A stretch of 64,000 bases of DNA from assembly GCF_022179065.1 (NCBI RefSeq), contig NZ_BPQD01000007.1, forward strand, positions 310,001 to 374,000, written 5' to 3'. The notes below the pieces were generated by a model that had not been told where the DNA came from, did no database searches, and saw only the letters and a list, made by a program, of their open reading frames with translations. Below, piece after piece: positions 1 through 9,825 of the stretch (position 1 is its first letter; the number at the start of each line of letters is the position of its first letter). The translations under genes were made by a program, and so were the position numbers. This DNA is from Methylobacterium adhaesivum (lineage in GTDB: Bacteria; Pseudomonadota; Alphaproteobacteria; Rhizobiales; Beijerinckiaceae).

Positions 1-573
1 CGTCCAGACGTAGCCGGGCGAGATGCAGTTCACCGTGATGCCGTGGGTGGCGAGTTCGAGGCCCGCGGTTTTCGTCAGGCCAGCGATGCCGTGTTTGGCC
101 GCGACATAGGCCGCCTTGTAGGGCGAGGCCACGAGGGAATGCGCCGAGGCGGTGTTGATGATCCGCCCCCACCCGCGCGTCTTCATGCCGGGAATCGCCG
201 CCCGCATGCTGTAGAATGCCGCCGACAGGTTGAGCGCGATGATGAGCTCCCACTTCTCCGGCGGGAAATCCTCGATGGGCGAGACGAACTGAACGCCCGC
301 GTTGTTCACCAGGATGTCGACGGCCCCGAAGGTTTCCTCGGCCAGAGCGATCAATCCGGCGATCTCGTCGGGTTTCGTCATGTCGGCGGCGGAATGGACC
401 GCGCGCACGCCGAACTCCGACTCGATCCCGGCACGGGCCGCCTCGATGGCCTCGGGCGATCCGAAGCCGTTGAGCACCACGTCGGCTCCCTCCTTCGCGA
501 AGCCGCGCGCGATGGCGAGGCCGATGCCGCTGGTGGAGCCGGTCACGACGGCGGTTCTGGATTTCAGGCTCAT
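1..573 (-). CDS. bdhA: 3-hydroxybutyrate dehydrogenase (SDR family), 3' end cut off by window edge
   Basis: Reading the minus strand from an ATG at 573 gives 191 codons that run off the window without a stop. The N-terminus has the short-chain dehydrogenase NAD-binding motif TGSTSGIG at about residues 11-18, then an NNAG motif and the catalytic Ser-Tyr-Lys set (SAHSLVAS, then YVAAK). These features and the wording around the active site match D-3-hydroxybutyrate dehydrogenase, which interconverts 3-hydroxybutyrate and acetoacetate in polyhydroxybutyrate turnover. A PHB depolymerase lies at the other end of the window (61416-62630) but is not linked. Another SDR specificity cannot be excluded because the C-terminus is missing. 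Confidence 0.8.
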   Translation of the reverse strand, partial: MSLKSRTAVVTGSTSGIGLAIARGFAKEGADVVLNGFGSPEAIEAARAGIESEFGVRAVHSAADMTKPDEIAGLIALAEETFGAVDILVNNAGVQFVSPIEDFPPEKWELIIALNLSAAFYSMRAAIPGMKTRGWGRIINTASAHSLVASPYKAAYVAAKHGIAGLTKTAGLELATHGITVNCISPGYVWT

Positions 574-729
574 GGGTGGGTCTCCCGAAGCGCGCGCGGC
601 CGCGCGCAGGTCCATCGCGAAAAATCCTGCCCGATGCGGCGCGGCAAGTCGATGCGCTCCGGCCCGGGCGCGGCATGCTATAGCGACGGGCGACGCCCCA
701 TCGTCACGGGGTGACGCACGAAGGACGCC

Positions 730-2907
730 ATGATCCGCTTCCTCGCCTTGCTGGCCCTCGCCCTGTCCGGTCTCACCGGCCTATCGGCCGGTGCGCAGGG
801 CCTCAAACCGCCGTCCGACCTCGTCACCGCGAGCCTCGTGGCCGAGCCCGCCGCGATCCGCCCGGGCGAGCCGTTCAGCCTCGGCCTGCGCATGGTGATG
901 CGGCCGGGCTGGCATGTCTATTGGCGCAATCCCGGCGATTCCGGTCTGCCGCCCGAAGTCGCCTGGACTCTGCCGGCGGGCTTCACCGCCGGCGCCCTCG
1001 ACTGGCCGGCGCCCCACCGCATCCCTGTCGCCCACCTCATGAATTTCGGCTACGAGGGCGAGACGGTCCTGCTCGTGGCGGTGACACCGCCCGAGACCCT
1101 GGCGCCGGGCAAACCCGTGACCCTGCGGGCGCATTTGAGCTACCTCGTCTGCGAGCAGGAATGCGTGCCCGGAACGGCGGATCTCCAGGTCACCCTGCCG
1201 GTGGCCCAGCCCGGAACGAGCACCGGCGCCAATCCACAGACCCGCACGCTGTTCGCCCGAGCCCGCGCGGCCCTGCCGGTTCCCGCCCCCTGGCCGGTGC
1301 GCACCACCGCCACGAAGGCGCGCCTGGACCTGACGGCGGAGGCCCCGAACCTCGCGGCCGACGGCGTGACGGGGGTGGCGTTCTTTCCCTATGCCGAGAC
1401 CGTCATCGAGAACGCCGCTCCCCAGGACGTACGGATCGATGCCGCGGGCCTGCATCTCGGTCTGGTGAAGGGCGATGCCGACGCGCCGGCTCCGGCTTCC
1501 CTGCCCGGCGTCCTGACCTTCGAGGAGACCACGCCCGATGGCCCGGTGCGGCGCGCCTACGCCGTCGGCGAGGCACCGGCCATCGCTGGCCCTGCGGCAG
1601 CAGCCCCGGCGACGGACACCTCGGCATCCGTCCCGGCGCTCCCCGCGCCGGACGACACACTTACCCTGTGGAGCGCCGTGGGTCTCGCCTTACTCGGCGG
1701 CCTCGTCCTCAATCTCATGCCCTGCGTGTTTCCGGTCCTGTCCATCAAGGTCCTCAGCCTCGTGCGGCATTCGGGGGAGCCCCCCCGCCGCGTGCGCCTC
1801 CACGGCCTCGCCTACACGGGAGGCGTCCTCGCGGCGTTCCTCGGGCTCGCCGGGCTGCTCATCGCCCTGAAGGGCGCGGGCGCTGGAATCGGCTGGGGGT
1901 TCCAGCTGCAATCGCCCGTGGTGGTGGCGGGCCTCGCCTACCTCCTGTTCGGCATGGGGCTCGGCCTGTCCGGCATCGTCCATCTCGGCGGCGGCATTGC
2001 TGGCCTCGGCGACGGCCTCACCCGGCGGACGGGCCTCCAGGGCTCGTTCTTCACCGGCGTGCTCGCCACCGTGGTCGCCACCCCCTGCACGGCGCCCTTC
2101 ATGGGCTCGGCCGTGGGCTTCGCCCTGACGCAGGCGCCGGCCGTGGGCTTGGGCGTGTTCGCGAGTCTCGGCCTCGGCCTCGCCCTCCCCTTCCTGTTGC
2201 TGACCGCCTGGCCCCCGGCCCTCCGGGCCCTACCCCGTCCCGGCGCCTGGATGGATACGCTGAAGGGCGTGCTGGCCTTCCCGATCTACGCCACCGCCGC
2301 CTGGCTCGTCTGGGTGCTGGCCCAGCAGGTCGGCCCCTCGGGCTTGCTCGCGGCCCTGTTCGGTCTCGTGCTCCTCGGATTCGCCGCCTGGGCCTGGGAG
2401 CGTGGTCGCGACGCCCGCCCGATCTGGAGCTGGATCGCCCGGGGCACGGCGGCGGCGGCCCTTGCGGGCCTGACCCTCCTTACCCTCGGCCTGTCGCAGG
2501 ATCGCGCCGCCACGGCGGCCTACGCAGCAGGTACCGAAGCGTTCAGCGAGGCCAAGCTCGACGCCCTGCGGATGCAGGGCCGGCCGGTCCTCGTGAACAT
2601 GACGGCGGCCTGGTGCATCTCCTGCCAGGTCAACGAGCGCACAACCCTCGCCCGGGAAACCGTGCGCACTGCGCTGTCCGCACGCGGCGTGACCTACCTC
2701 AAGGGCGACTGGACGAACCAGAACCCCGAGATCACCGCCTTCCTCGCCCGCCACGGCCGCAGTGGCGTGCCCCTCTATCTTCTCTACGCGGGGCAGGACG
2801 CGCCCGTGGTGCTGCCGCAGATCCTCACGGAAGGCATCATGCTGGATGCCCTGTCTACCCTGCCGGCGGCCCCGCGCAGCGCCGCCCTGACCGCGCCGGA
2901 GCGGTAG
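730..2907 (+). CDS. DsbD/ScsB-like thiol:disulfide interchange protein
   Basis: This 725-residue protein carries reducing power from the cytoplasm to the periplasm. It starts with a signal peptide, followed by a periplasmic DsbD-alpha-like domain with a CEQEC cysteine pair near residue 140. A central membrane region of about eight helices has the conserved cysteines of the DsbD transmembrane domain, in NLMPCVFP and ATPCTAPF. A C-terminal thioredoxin domain carries the redox motif CISC near residue 630. The three-part layout is that of DsbD/ScsB. The neighbours do not show which substrate it serves; cytochrome c maturation or copper tolerance are possibilities from the family. Confidence 0.85.
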   Translation: MIRFLALLALALSGLTGLSAGAQGLKPPSDLVTASLVAEPAAIRPGEPFSLGLRMVMRPGWHVYWRNPGDSGLPPEVAWTLPAGFTAGALDWPAPHRIPVAHLMNFGYEGETVLLVAVTPPETLAPGKPVTLRAHLSYLVCEQECVPGTADLQVTLPVAQPGTSTGANPQTRTLFARARAALPVPAPWPVRTTATKARLDLTAEAPNLAADGVTGVAFFPYAETVIENAAPQDVRIDAAGLHLGLVKGDADAPAPASLPGVLTFEETTPDGPVRRAYAVGEAPAIAGPAAAAPATDTSASVPALPAPDDTLTLWSAVGLALLGGLVLNLMPCVFPVLSIKVLSLVRHSGEPPRRVRLHGLAYTGGVLAAFLGLAGLLIALKGAGAGIGWGFQLQSPVVVAGLAYLLFGMGLGLSGIVHLGGGIAGLGDGLTRRTGLQGSFFTGVLATVVATPCTAPFMGSAVGFALTQAPAVGLGVFASLGLGLALPFLLLTAWPPALRALPRPGAWMDTLKGVLAFPIYATAAWLVWVLAQQVGPSGLLAALFGLVLLGFAAWAWERGRDARPIWSWIARGTAAAALAGLTLLTLGLSQDRAATAAYAAGTEAFSEAKLDALRMQGRPVLVNMTAAWCISCQVNERTTLARETVRTALSARGVTYLKGDWTNQNPEITAFLARHGRSGVPLYLLYAGQDAPVVLPQILTEGIMLDALSTLPAAPRSAALTAPER

Positions 2908-2956
2908 GACTGTCCCGGCCGGCCACCCCGACACCGCAGCGATCCCCACGGCCCCG

Positions 2957-4189
2957 ATGACCGATGCCACTGCGCCGCGCTGGGCCGTGTTCGCCAACGG
3001 CGACTTCCGCCGCTACGGCACCGCCCGCTTCCTCACGGGCCTCGCCTTCCAGATGCAGGCCGTGGCGGTGGGGTGGTTCGTCTACGACCTCACGCGCTCG
3101 GCCCTGGCGCTGGGCTTTGTGGGCCTCGCGAGCTTCCTGCCCGCCATGCTCGCGGCCCCGATCACCGGGCATGTCGCCGACACCTACGACCGGCGGGTGG
3201 TGGCGGCCTTGGCCTACGCCATCCTGGCCCTGGCCGATCTCGGACTCCTGGCCTTCGCCCATTACGGTACGGGCGCGGTCTGGCCGATCTACGCCCTCGT
3301 GGTGATCATCGGCACCGGGCGCGCCTTCGCCAATCCGGCCCTTCAGGCCCTGTTGCCGACCCTGGTGCCGCGTCCGCTGTTCGGCTCGGCCATCGCCTGG
3401 AACGCATCGCTGTGGCAGAGCGCCTCGATCCTCGGGCCGGCGCTCGGCGGCTTTCTCTACGCCCTTGGCCCGGCCGTGGTGTTCGGCGCGGCGGCCCTCG
3501 CCTTCGCGCTCGCCAGCGCCCTCGTCGCCGCCATCCGGTTCCGGCCCGCCCCCGTCTCAGAGCGCCCGCCCGTGACCTGGGCGACGCTGTCCGCCGGCCT
3601 CACCTACATCCGTGACCATCCCGTGGTGCTCGGCGCCATCAGCCTCGATCTCGTCGCCGTGCTGCTCGGGGGCGCTACCGCCCTGCTGCCGATCTTCGCG
3701 GCGGAAGTGCTGCATGTCGGCCCCCTCGGCCTCGGGGCCCTACGCAGCATGCCGGCGGCCGGCGCCGTGCTGACGGCGATCCTCCTCGCCTATCACCCGC
3801 TCCAACGCCATGCCGGCCTGCGCATGCTGCAGGCGGTCGGCGTGTTCGGCATCGCCACGGTCGGGTTCGGTCTCTCGACCTCGCTGCCGTTCTCCATGGC
3901 CTGCCTGTTCGTCACGGGCGCGGCCGACATGATCAGCGTCTATGTCCGCCAGACCTTCGTGCAGGGCGAGACGCCCGACGCCATGCGCGGCCGGGTCTCG
4001 GCGGTGAACACGGTGTTCATCGGCGCCTCCAACGAACTCGGCGAGTTCGAATCGGGCCTCCTCGCCGCCGCCATCGGGGCGGTGCCGGCGGTGGTGCTGG
4101 GCGGCGTCGCGACGCTGCTCGTCGCCGCCGCCTGGGGACGGATCTTTCCGGCGCTCAGGGCACGAGACCGGCTGCTGCCGGTGGGGTGA
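2957..4189 (+). CDS. MFS transporter, EntS-like (MFS_3)
   Basis: The 410-residue product is almost entirely hydrophobic with about twelve predicted helices. The N-terminal stretch (ARFLTGLAFQMQAVAVGWFV) and the loop sequence QGETPDAMRGRVSAVNT are typical of the MFS_3 group, which includes the enterobactin exporter EntS. It lies 49 bp after the dsbD-like gene on the same strand and may be co-transcribed. The substrate cannot be read from the sequence and no siderophore genes are nearby. Confidence 0.75.
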   Translation: MTDATAPRWAVFANGDFRRYGTARFLTGLAFQMQAVAVGWFVYDLTRSALALGFVGLASFLPAMLAAPITGHVADTYDRRVVAALAYAILALADLGLLAFAHYGTGAVWPIYALVVIIGTGRAFANPALQALLPTLVPRPLFGSAIAWNASLWQSASILGPALGGFLYALGPAVVFGAAALAFALASALVAAIRFRPAPVSERPPVTWATLSAGLTYIRDHPVVLGAISLDLVAVLLGGATALLPIFAAEVLHVGPLGLGALRSMPAAGAVLTAILLAYHPLQRHAGLRMLQAVGVFGIATVGFGLSTSLPFSMACLFVTGAADMISVYVRQTFVQGETPDAMRGRVSAVNTVFIGASNELGEFESGLLAAAIGAVPAVVLGGVATLLVAAAWGRIFPALRARDRLLPVG

Positions 4190-4377
4190 GGAAGAGGCGG
4201 ATCGATATTATCCCTCACCGAAGCCTTTCCTGTCGCCTCAGGGACAATCCCATTTGTCTCATCGCTTCAGCCCGATCGAAATCGCCCGTTCGCCCCGTGA
4301 AGCACTCTGGTATCGCCGCGCTTCCGTGCATGGACACGAATATGCACGGAGCGATAGAAACGGCGTGGGAGAGCACC

Positions 4378-4950
4378 ATGGCCGATCTCAAGGTGGTTGC
4401 AGGAAACTGCGGTAAGGGGCGAGGGACCTACCGGGCGGGTGTCCTGACAGGTCCGGATGGCGTCGAGCGTTCTGTCGAGAGCTTGCTGGCCCTGGAAGCC
4501 GACGGCGATGTCGCGGCGGCTCGCAACTGGGGCGGCCAGATTCTCGATGGGCTCAAGGGCAGTCTCGCCCTTGCCTCGAACATGGATCTCAGCGGAACGG
4601 CGCTGCTGGCAGCGACGGCCCTGACCTCGCTTGCAGCGGACGAGGCGCATCCGCAGACCGTGCTGGAAATGACGTTTCAGGATGGTGGGCTGCTCATCGC
4701 CTTGGCCGACCCACGCTTGCCGGCCCTGATCGCCAACGATCGGGAAGTGCTTCAGCGCGGCTTCGCACGAGCAACACAACCAGTGGCACAGCCAAGCGAT
4801 GGCGTTTCGGAAGGAGGCCTGTTGACCACGGCGAGCGATGCCGCCCAGGCTGCGGCGGGTGCAGTCCATGCGGCGGCCGGCGCGGCCGGAGCATCGCTCA
4901 CCTCCCCCTTCGGCTTCGTTCGCCGGACGGCCGGTTTCGAGCGCAGCTGA
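4378..4950 (+). CDS. Conserved-looking hypothetical protein
   Basis: I do not recognise this 190-residue protein. The ATG at 4378 is preferred over upstream in-frame starts because GGGAG stands about 8 bases before it and the residues upstream look non-coding. It has no signal peptide or membrane helix. The C-terminal third is rich in alanine with short Ala/Gly runs, ending in a basic tail. It is convergent with tolB and occupies the place where pal would be expected if the tol cluster were complete. Confidence 0.5.
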   Translation: MADLKVVAGNCGKGRGTYRAGVLTGPDGVERSVESLLALEADGDVAAARNWGGQILDGLKGSLALASNMDLSGTALLAATALTSLAADEAHPQTVLEMTFQDGGLLIALADPRLPALIANDREVLQRGFARATQPVAQPSDGVSEGGLLTTASDAAQAAAGAVHAAAGAAGASLTSPFGFVRRTAGFERS

Positions 4951-5038
4951 TCCGGAATCCGCTGGATGGAAGCGGACACCGGACGCTTCGAAGCTGCGCG
5001 GCGTGAGAGCGAACTCCGCCGCGCGCTCCGCGGGCGAC

Positions 5039-6361
5039 TTATTTACCCGACAGCAGCGGCGACCACGTCGGGTCGGATGCGTAGGACGGGGTCGGCACGG
5101 GCTGCTCCACCTTGCCGGTGATATCGACCATGTAGAGTTTGCCGCCGCCCTGGCCGCCCGGGTCGCGGAAGAACAGCACGTACTGGCCGTTGGGCGCGAA
5201 GGTCGGCCCCTCGTTGTGGAAGCCTTCCGTGAGCACGCGCTCGCCCGAGCCGTCCGGCTTCATCACGCAGATGGCGAAGCCCCCCTTGCGCTGGCGGGTG
5301 AAGGCGATGAGGTCGCCGCGCGGCGACCATGCCGGCTGCGACGCCGAGCCCTCGCCGAACGAGAGCCGGGTCGGGGTCCCGCCCGTCGCGCTCATCACGT
5401 AGATCTGCTGCGAGCCGCCGCGGTCGGATTCGAACACGATCTGGCTGCCGTCGGGCGAGAAGGTCGGCGAGGTATCGATGGCGTTGCCGTTGGTCACGGG
5501 CGTCTGCGCCTTCGAGGCGAGGTCCATCACCACGATGTCGGCGTTGCCGCCCTCCTGCACGCTCATGACGAGGCGCCGGCCATCGGGCGAGAAGCGCGGG
5601 CTCGTGCTCATGGAGCCGGCCTTGCCCACCGCCTGGCGGGTGCCGGTCTCGAGGTTGATCACCTGGATGCGCGGCGGCTGTCCCGTCGCCTGGGTCATGA
5701 AGGCGATGTCCTGGGTCGCGGGCGAGTAGCGCGGGGCGACCACCGCCGTCTCGCCGTTGGTGAGGGCCCGCACGTTGGCGCCGTCCTGATCCATCACCAT
5801 GAGACGCTTGCGCCGGTTCTCCTTGGAGCCCGACTCGTCCACGAAGGCGATGCGGCTGTCGAACCAGGGCCCCAGGCCGGTGATCTTCGTGTAGACCGCG
5901 TCCGAGATGAGGTGCCCCGTGCGCCGGGCGTTGGCGGTGTCGGCGCCGTATTGCTGACCCGTCATCTGCTGGCCCGAAGTCACGTCCCAGAGGCGGAACT
6001 CCACCTTGAGCTTGCCCGACGGATCGCGCGAGACCCGACCCGTCACCAGGGCCTGAACGCTGGCCGCGCGCCACTTGTCGAAGCCCGGCACCGCGTCGAA
6101 GCCCGGGGCCTCGGGAAACTTCGCCTTCTCGACGGGCGTGAAATAGCCTGAGCGGCGCAGATTGTTCGTCACCACGCTGGACACCAGCAGACCCAGGCTC
6201 GGATCGCCGGAGAAGTCGGTGATCGCGATGGGCATGGGCTGGAACGCACCGCCGCCGATGCGCAGGTTGAGCTGGGCCAGGGCCGGCCCGGCGAGGCCGA
6301 ACAGGACCAGGGCCAGAGCGGCGAGGAGATGCGCCAAACGCGGGATCGGTGTTGGGATCAT
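5039..6361 (-). CDS. tolB: Tol-Pal system protein TolB
   Basis: TolB is the periplasmic beta-propeller that links the TolQRA inner-membrane motor to the Pal lipoprotein. The 440-residue product begins with a signal peptide ending in GPALAQ, followed by the TolB N-terminal domain. It then has repeated WD40-like segments of the form SPDG (TSPRFSPDGRRL, SPTFSPDGSQI, PAWSPRGDLI), the five TolB propeller blades. The ATG at 6361 is chosen because it starts directly at the signal peptide. It is the last gene of a minus-strand run ybgC-tolQ-tolR-tolA-tolB. Confidence 0.95.
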   Translation of the reverse strand: MIPTPIPRLAHLLAALALVLFGLAGPALAQLNLRIGGGAFQPMPIAITDFSGDPSLGLLVSSVVTNNLRRSGYFTPVEKAKFPEAPGFDAVPGFDKWRAASVQALVTGRVSRDPSGKLKVEFRLWDVTSGQQMTGQQYGADTANARRTGHLISDAVYTKITGLGPWFDSRIAFVDESGSKENRRKRLMVMDQDGANVRALTNGETAVVAPRYSPATQDIAFMTQATGQPPRIQVINLETGTRQAVGKAGSMSTSPRFSPDGRRLVMSVQEGGNADIVVMDLASKAQTPVTNGNAIDTSPTFSPDGSQIVFESDRGGSQQIYVMSATGGTPTRLSFGEGSASQPAWSPRGDLIAFTRQRKGGFAICVMKPDGSGERVLTEGFHNEGPTFAPNGQYVLFFRDPGGQGGGKLYMVDITGKVEQPVPTPSYASDPTWSPLLSGK

Positions 6362-6493
6362 GGTGAGGTCCGAGTTCTCGGGTGGGGTCGATAGGGACAA
6401 GCGACCCATGCCGTCCGGCGCGACGCGGATCAGTCGCGCGGAGGGGTTCACGGCACGGGCGGGTGGCCCGGATCGGTGGGGGAGGTCGGCGCA

Positions 6494-7927
6494 TCAGACT
6501 CGCGAAAACTCGAATTCCGCGTTGATGGCCTTCCAGTCGTTGTAATACGGCGCGTACTGGGCGGGGATCTTGTAGGGCGCACAGCGCCGGACGGCGCGCT
6601 GCGCGGCCTCCGCGATGGAGCGATCGACGGCGTTGGCGCCGCCGCGCATGATCCTGGGCTCGGTGGTGAGGGTCCCGTCCTGATTGAGGCGGATGTCCAG
6701 CATCGGCAGGATCACGCCCTGCGCGGCGCCCGGAGGCGCGACGTAGCACCGCTCGATCTGCTGCTGGAGCATGCCGACCAGGGCCTCGCGGAGCGACGGC
6801 GATAGACGCGGCGCGTTGCCGGACGCGGCTCCGAGGGAGGCCGTGCGCTGAATGTCGCGGCCGGTGGCGCCGGTGGATTGCGACGGCGCCTTCGAGGCGA
6901 GGAGCTGGCGAATGTCGCCGGCACTGAATTTCTCCGCGAGTTCGGCCTGCTTCTTCGCCTTGGCCTCGCCATCGGCCTTCGCCTTGGCATCCGCGATCGC
7001 CTTGGCCTTCGCCTTGGCGGCGGCGTCCGCCTTGGCCTTGGCCGCTGCTTCGGCCTTGGCCGCCGCCTCGGCGACCTCCTTCTGATGCTCGGCCTCGGCC
7101 TTCGCCGCCTTCTCGGCGAGGGCCTTGGCGGCCTTCTCGGCCTGCGCCTTCGCCTCCGCGCGCGCCTTCTCGGCCTCGGCCTTCTCAGCCTTCGCCTCGG
7201 CCTCGGCTTCCGCGCGGGCCTTCGCGTCGGCCCGCGCCTTGGCCTCCGCTTTCGCTTTCGCGGCCTTCTCGGCGTCGGCCTTCGCGACGGCCTCGGCCTC
7301 CTCCTTCTCGATGAGTTGGGCGAGCTGCTCGCGCTTCACGGCCGCCGCCTTCGCCTCGGCCTTGGCGGCAGCGGCGGCGGCCTTGGCTTCGGCCGCCTTG
7401 GCCTCGGCCTTGGCCTCTGCCGCCGCTTCGGCCTTGGCGCGGGCCGCCTCCGCCTTGGCAGCCTCGGCCTTCGCGGCTTTCGCTTCGGCCGCCTTGGCTT
7501 CGGCAGCCTTGGCAGCTTCGGCCTTGGCTTCCGCAGCTTTCGCTTCGGCAGCTTTGGCCTTCGCCTCCTCCGGATCGGGCTCGTCGGCGCGCAGCGGCAT
7601 CTCCTCGGCGCTCGCCACCTTCATGTCGGCCGAGCGCTTCGGGGGCGCGGGGGCATCGACCTTGGCGTTCTCGGGCTCCCGCTCCTCGGCCTTGTCCGCC
7701 TTGCGGTCGGCCCGGGGCTTGGCGTCGGGCTGGGGCTTGTCGGCGTTGGTCTCGCCCTTGGTCAGCTCCGAATATTGCTGTTCGGTCATCACCTCGACGG
7801 GCACGCCCTCCTGCGCGTCGGGCAGGGCCGGGGCGGCCACGGTGAGCATCGCCGCCGTGAGCACGGCCACGTGCACGCCCGCCGAGATCCAGACGCCCGG
7901 TTCATTGCGCTTGAAGGGAAGCTTCAC
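6494..7927 (-). CDS. tolA: Cell envelope protein TolA
   Basis: TolA spans the periplasm and couples the TolQR proton motor to TolB/Pal. With a GTG start at 7927 the protein is 477 residues: one N-terminal membrane helix (about 10-35), a very long Ala/Lys/Glu-rich helical middle (about 110-350) built from AEAKA-type repeats, and a compact C-terminal domain with a cysteine pair (IERCYV and VRRCAPY). A longer ORF opens at 7990 but would overlap tolR by 50 bases. The GTG, 13 bases after the tolR stop, fits the family N-terminus better. The low-complexity middle is normal for TolA. Confidence 0.9.
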   Translation of the reverse strand: MKLPFKRNEPGVWISAGVHVAVLTAAMLTVAAPALPDAQEGVPVEVMTEQQYSELTKGETNADKPQPDAKPRADRKADKAEEREPENAKVDAPAPPKRSADMKVASAEEMPLRADEPDPEEAKAKAAEAKAAEAKAEAAKAAEAKAAEAKAAKAEAAKAEAARAKAEAAAEAKAEAKAAEAKAAAAAAKAEAKAAAVKREQLAQLIEKEEAEAVAKADAEKAAKAKAEAKARADAKARAEAEAEAKAEKAEAEKARAEAKAQAEKAAKALAEKAAKAEAEHQKEVAEAAAKAEAAAKAKADAAAKAKAKAIADAKAKADGEAKAKKQAELAEKFSAGDIRQLLASKAPSQSTGATGRDIQRTASLGAASGNAPRLSPSLREALVGMLQQQIERCYVAPPGAAQGVILPMLDIRLNQDGTLTTEPRIMRGGANAVDRSIAEAAQRAVRRCAPYKIPAQYAPYYNDWKAINAEFEFSRV

Positions 7928-7940
7928 GGTCGCGGGCCCG

Positions 7941-8387
7941 CTATTTCTGGTCGGGCTCGGTGACGAGGGCGACCTTCTTGAAGCCGCCACCGGTCACGAT
8001 GGCCATCACCTGGGCGACGCGGCCGTAATCGACCCGCTTGTCGCCGCGCACGAACACCCGCTCCTCGAAGCCGGACTTCGAAGCTTCGGTGAGCTTGGGC
8101 ACGATGCTGTCGTCGCCGAGCTCGTCCTCGCCGAGGAAGACCTGGCCGGACTGGCGGATGGAAAGGGTCACGGGCTTGGTGTCGGAGTTGAGGGGCCCGG
8201 CCTTCGACTGCGGCAGGTCGAGGGGCACGCCCACCGTCATCATCGGAGCGGCCACCATGAAGACGATGAGCAGCACGAGGACGACGTCGATGAACGGCGT
8301 CATGTTGATCTCGTTGATGGCGCCCTGGCGCCGGCCGCGTCGCCGCCGGCCGCCGCCGCCCTGTGCCGCTCCGTGGGCCATGCCCAT
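7941..8387 (-). CDS. tolR: TolR/ExbD-family biopolymer transport protein
   Basis: The 148-residue protein has a basic glycine-rich N-terminus and a single membrane helix with the conserved proton-path aspartate in NMTPFIDVVLVLLIVFM, then a periplasmic domain. This is TolR, which with TolQ forms the stator of the Tol motor. It sits between tolQ and tolA on the same strand, which separates it from ExbD paralogues. Confidence 0.95.
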   Translation of the reverse strand: MGMAHGAAQGGGGRRRRGRRQGAINEINMTPFIDVVLVLLIVFMVAAPMMTVGVPLDLPQSKAGPLNSDTKPVTLSIRQSGQVFLGEDELGDDSIVPKLTEASKSGFEERVFVRGDKRVDYGRVAQVMAIVTGGGFKKVALVTEPDQK

Positions 8388-8435
8388 GATCGTCCCTCGG
8401 TCTTGCTTGGAAGTGGGAGCCTCAGCGCGGCAGCA

Positions 8436-9152
8436 TCAGGCGACGAGCGACAGGCGCTCGTCGATCTGGCGGGAGAGGATGGCCGAGAACTCGTCGGCGA
8501 AGCCCTCGAGCCGCGATTGCTGCTTCGAGACGGTGGCCTGCAGCTTGTTGTAGGCGAGCACGGCGGGAATCGCCGCGAACAACCCGATGGCAGTGGCGAA
8601 CAGCGCTTCGGCGATGCCGGGCGCCACCACGGCGAGCGAGGTGTTCTTCGAGGCCGCGATGGAGGTGAACGCGGTCATGATGCCCCAGACCGTCCCGAAC
8701 AGACCGATATAGGGACCGGCCGACCCGATGGAGGCGAGGAACAGAAGGCGGGACTCCAGGCGCTCAACCTCACGCTGGATGGTGACGTCGAGAACCTTGT
8801 CGATGCGCTGGGACAGGCTCTGGATCTGCCGGCCGGAGCCCTCGAACGAGCGCTTCCACTCGCGCATGGCCGCCACGAACAGGGCACCCTGCCCCACGGC
8901 CGGACGATCGTTGAACGAGCGGTAGAGCTCCTCGAGTGAGCGACCCGACCAGAACGCCTCCTCGAAGGCGTCCATCTCGGCCTTGGTGCGGCGGAACAGC
9001 AGCGTCTTGTCGACGATGATCGACCAGCACCAGACGGAGGCGCCGAGAAGGCCCACCATCACGACCTTGACCACGAAATGGGCCTGCAGGAACAGGCCCA
9101 ACAGGGTCATGTCGGGGGCCGGTATGGCCTGCATGGCGTCGGCTGGGTTCAT
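8436..9152 (-). CDS. tolQ: TolQ proton channel subunit
   Basis: The 238-residue product has three membrane helices in TolQ/ExbB/MotA order: one near residues 15-40 and a pair in the C-terminal half ([20 protein letters not shown], then [20 protein letters not shown]). The GLFGTVWG and AIPAV motifs are diagnostic. The ATG at 9152 has AAGGA about 12 bases upstream. A longer ORF to 9242 adds residues with no family match. It opens the tolQRAB run. Confidence 0.95.
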   Translation of the reverse strand: MNPADAMQAIPAPDMTLLGLFLQAHFVVKVVMVGLLGASVWCWSIIVDKTLLFRRTKAEMDAFEEAFWSGRSLEELYRSFNDRPAVGQGALFVAAMREWKRSFEGSGRQIQSLSQRIDKVLDVTIQREVERLESRLLFLASIGSAGPYIGLFGTVWGIMTAFTSIAASKNTSLAVVAPGIAEALFATAIGLFAAIPAVLAYNKLQATVSKQQSRLEGFADEFSAILSRQIDERLSLVA

Positions 9153-9342
9153 CGCAGCATCCTTGCAAAACCCCAGTGCGGGGCCGCCGCCGAACCGGTG
9201 GCCCGGCCGTCGCGCTTCAACCGGAACCGTGAGGTATTTCAACGCTCAATGGTCCGCGAATCTGTCGAAAGTAAGGGCCGTGACGTCCCGTGGTTGCGGT
9301 GCGGCAAACCCTTTCGGTTACCAGTTTAAGCACGCATCAAGG

Positions 9343-9825
9343 TTAAGGTTTGGTTGAGAAATTGGCATCCGATGGTCCGCCGAGGGCAGCGCGCAAAGCG
9401 TCCGGCAGGCGGATCGCCCGGCCGTCGCGCACGCAGGCCACCACCACCTCGGCCTTGACCAGCAGTTCGTCCCCGCGCCGGACCTCCTGGGCGAGATGCA
9501 TGGAGGCGCCCTTCATCTGCGCGGTCCGGGTGCGAACCTCGAGGAGGTCGTCCATCCGGGCGGGCTTCGCGTAATCGATCACCATGCGGCGGACCACGAA
9601 GTGCAGGCCCGCGGCGTCCCGGTGCAGGTCGGACTGATCGCCCGCGAGCCCCCGCAGCAGCTCCGTGCGGCCCCGCTCCATGAAGCGCAGGTAGCTCGCG
9701 TGATAGACGAAGCCGGAGAAGTCGGTGTCCTCGTAGTAGACCCGCAGGGCCAGGCGATGGACGCCGGAGGGATCGATGTCGCTCAAGGGCGGGTCTCCTG
9801 TGGCAAGGCGCGGACGGTCCCTCAC
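9343..9825 (-). CDS. ybgC: Tol-Pal associated acyl-CoA thioesterase YbgC
   Basis: This hot-dog fold thioesterase of 160 residues or slightly fewer has the YbgC active-site motif [17 protein letters not shown], including the catalytic aspartate and the VYH segment. It stands between ruvB and tolQ, the usual place in proteobacterial tol clusters. The open frame begins with GTG at 9825, which overlaps the ruvB stop as GTGA and suggests translational coupling. An internal start closer to the catalytic motif is possible. Confidence 0.9.
   Translation of the reverse strand: MRDRPRLATGDPPLSDIDPSGVHRLALRVYYEDTDFSGFVYHASYLRFMERGRTELLRGLAGDQSDLHRDAAGLHFVVRRMVIDYAKPARMDDLLEVRTRTAQMKGASMHLAQEVRRGDELLVKAEVVVACVRDGRAIRLPDALRAALGGPSDANFSTKP

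Noticed and set aside
6600-7600. Repetitive DNA in tolA taken as a possible tandem repeat or CRISPR-like array
   Set aside because: The period follows Ala/Lys/Glu codons of the TolA helix; there are no regular spacers or repeats of constant length.
6878-8939. Long plus-strand frames over tolA and tolR-tolQ
   Set aside because: Leucine- and alanine-rich shadows of the tolA repeat region on the opposite strand; tolA, tolR and tolQ are clearly the real genes.
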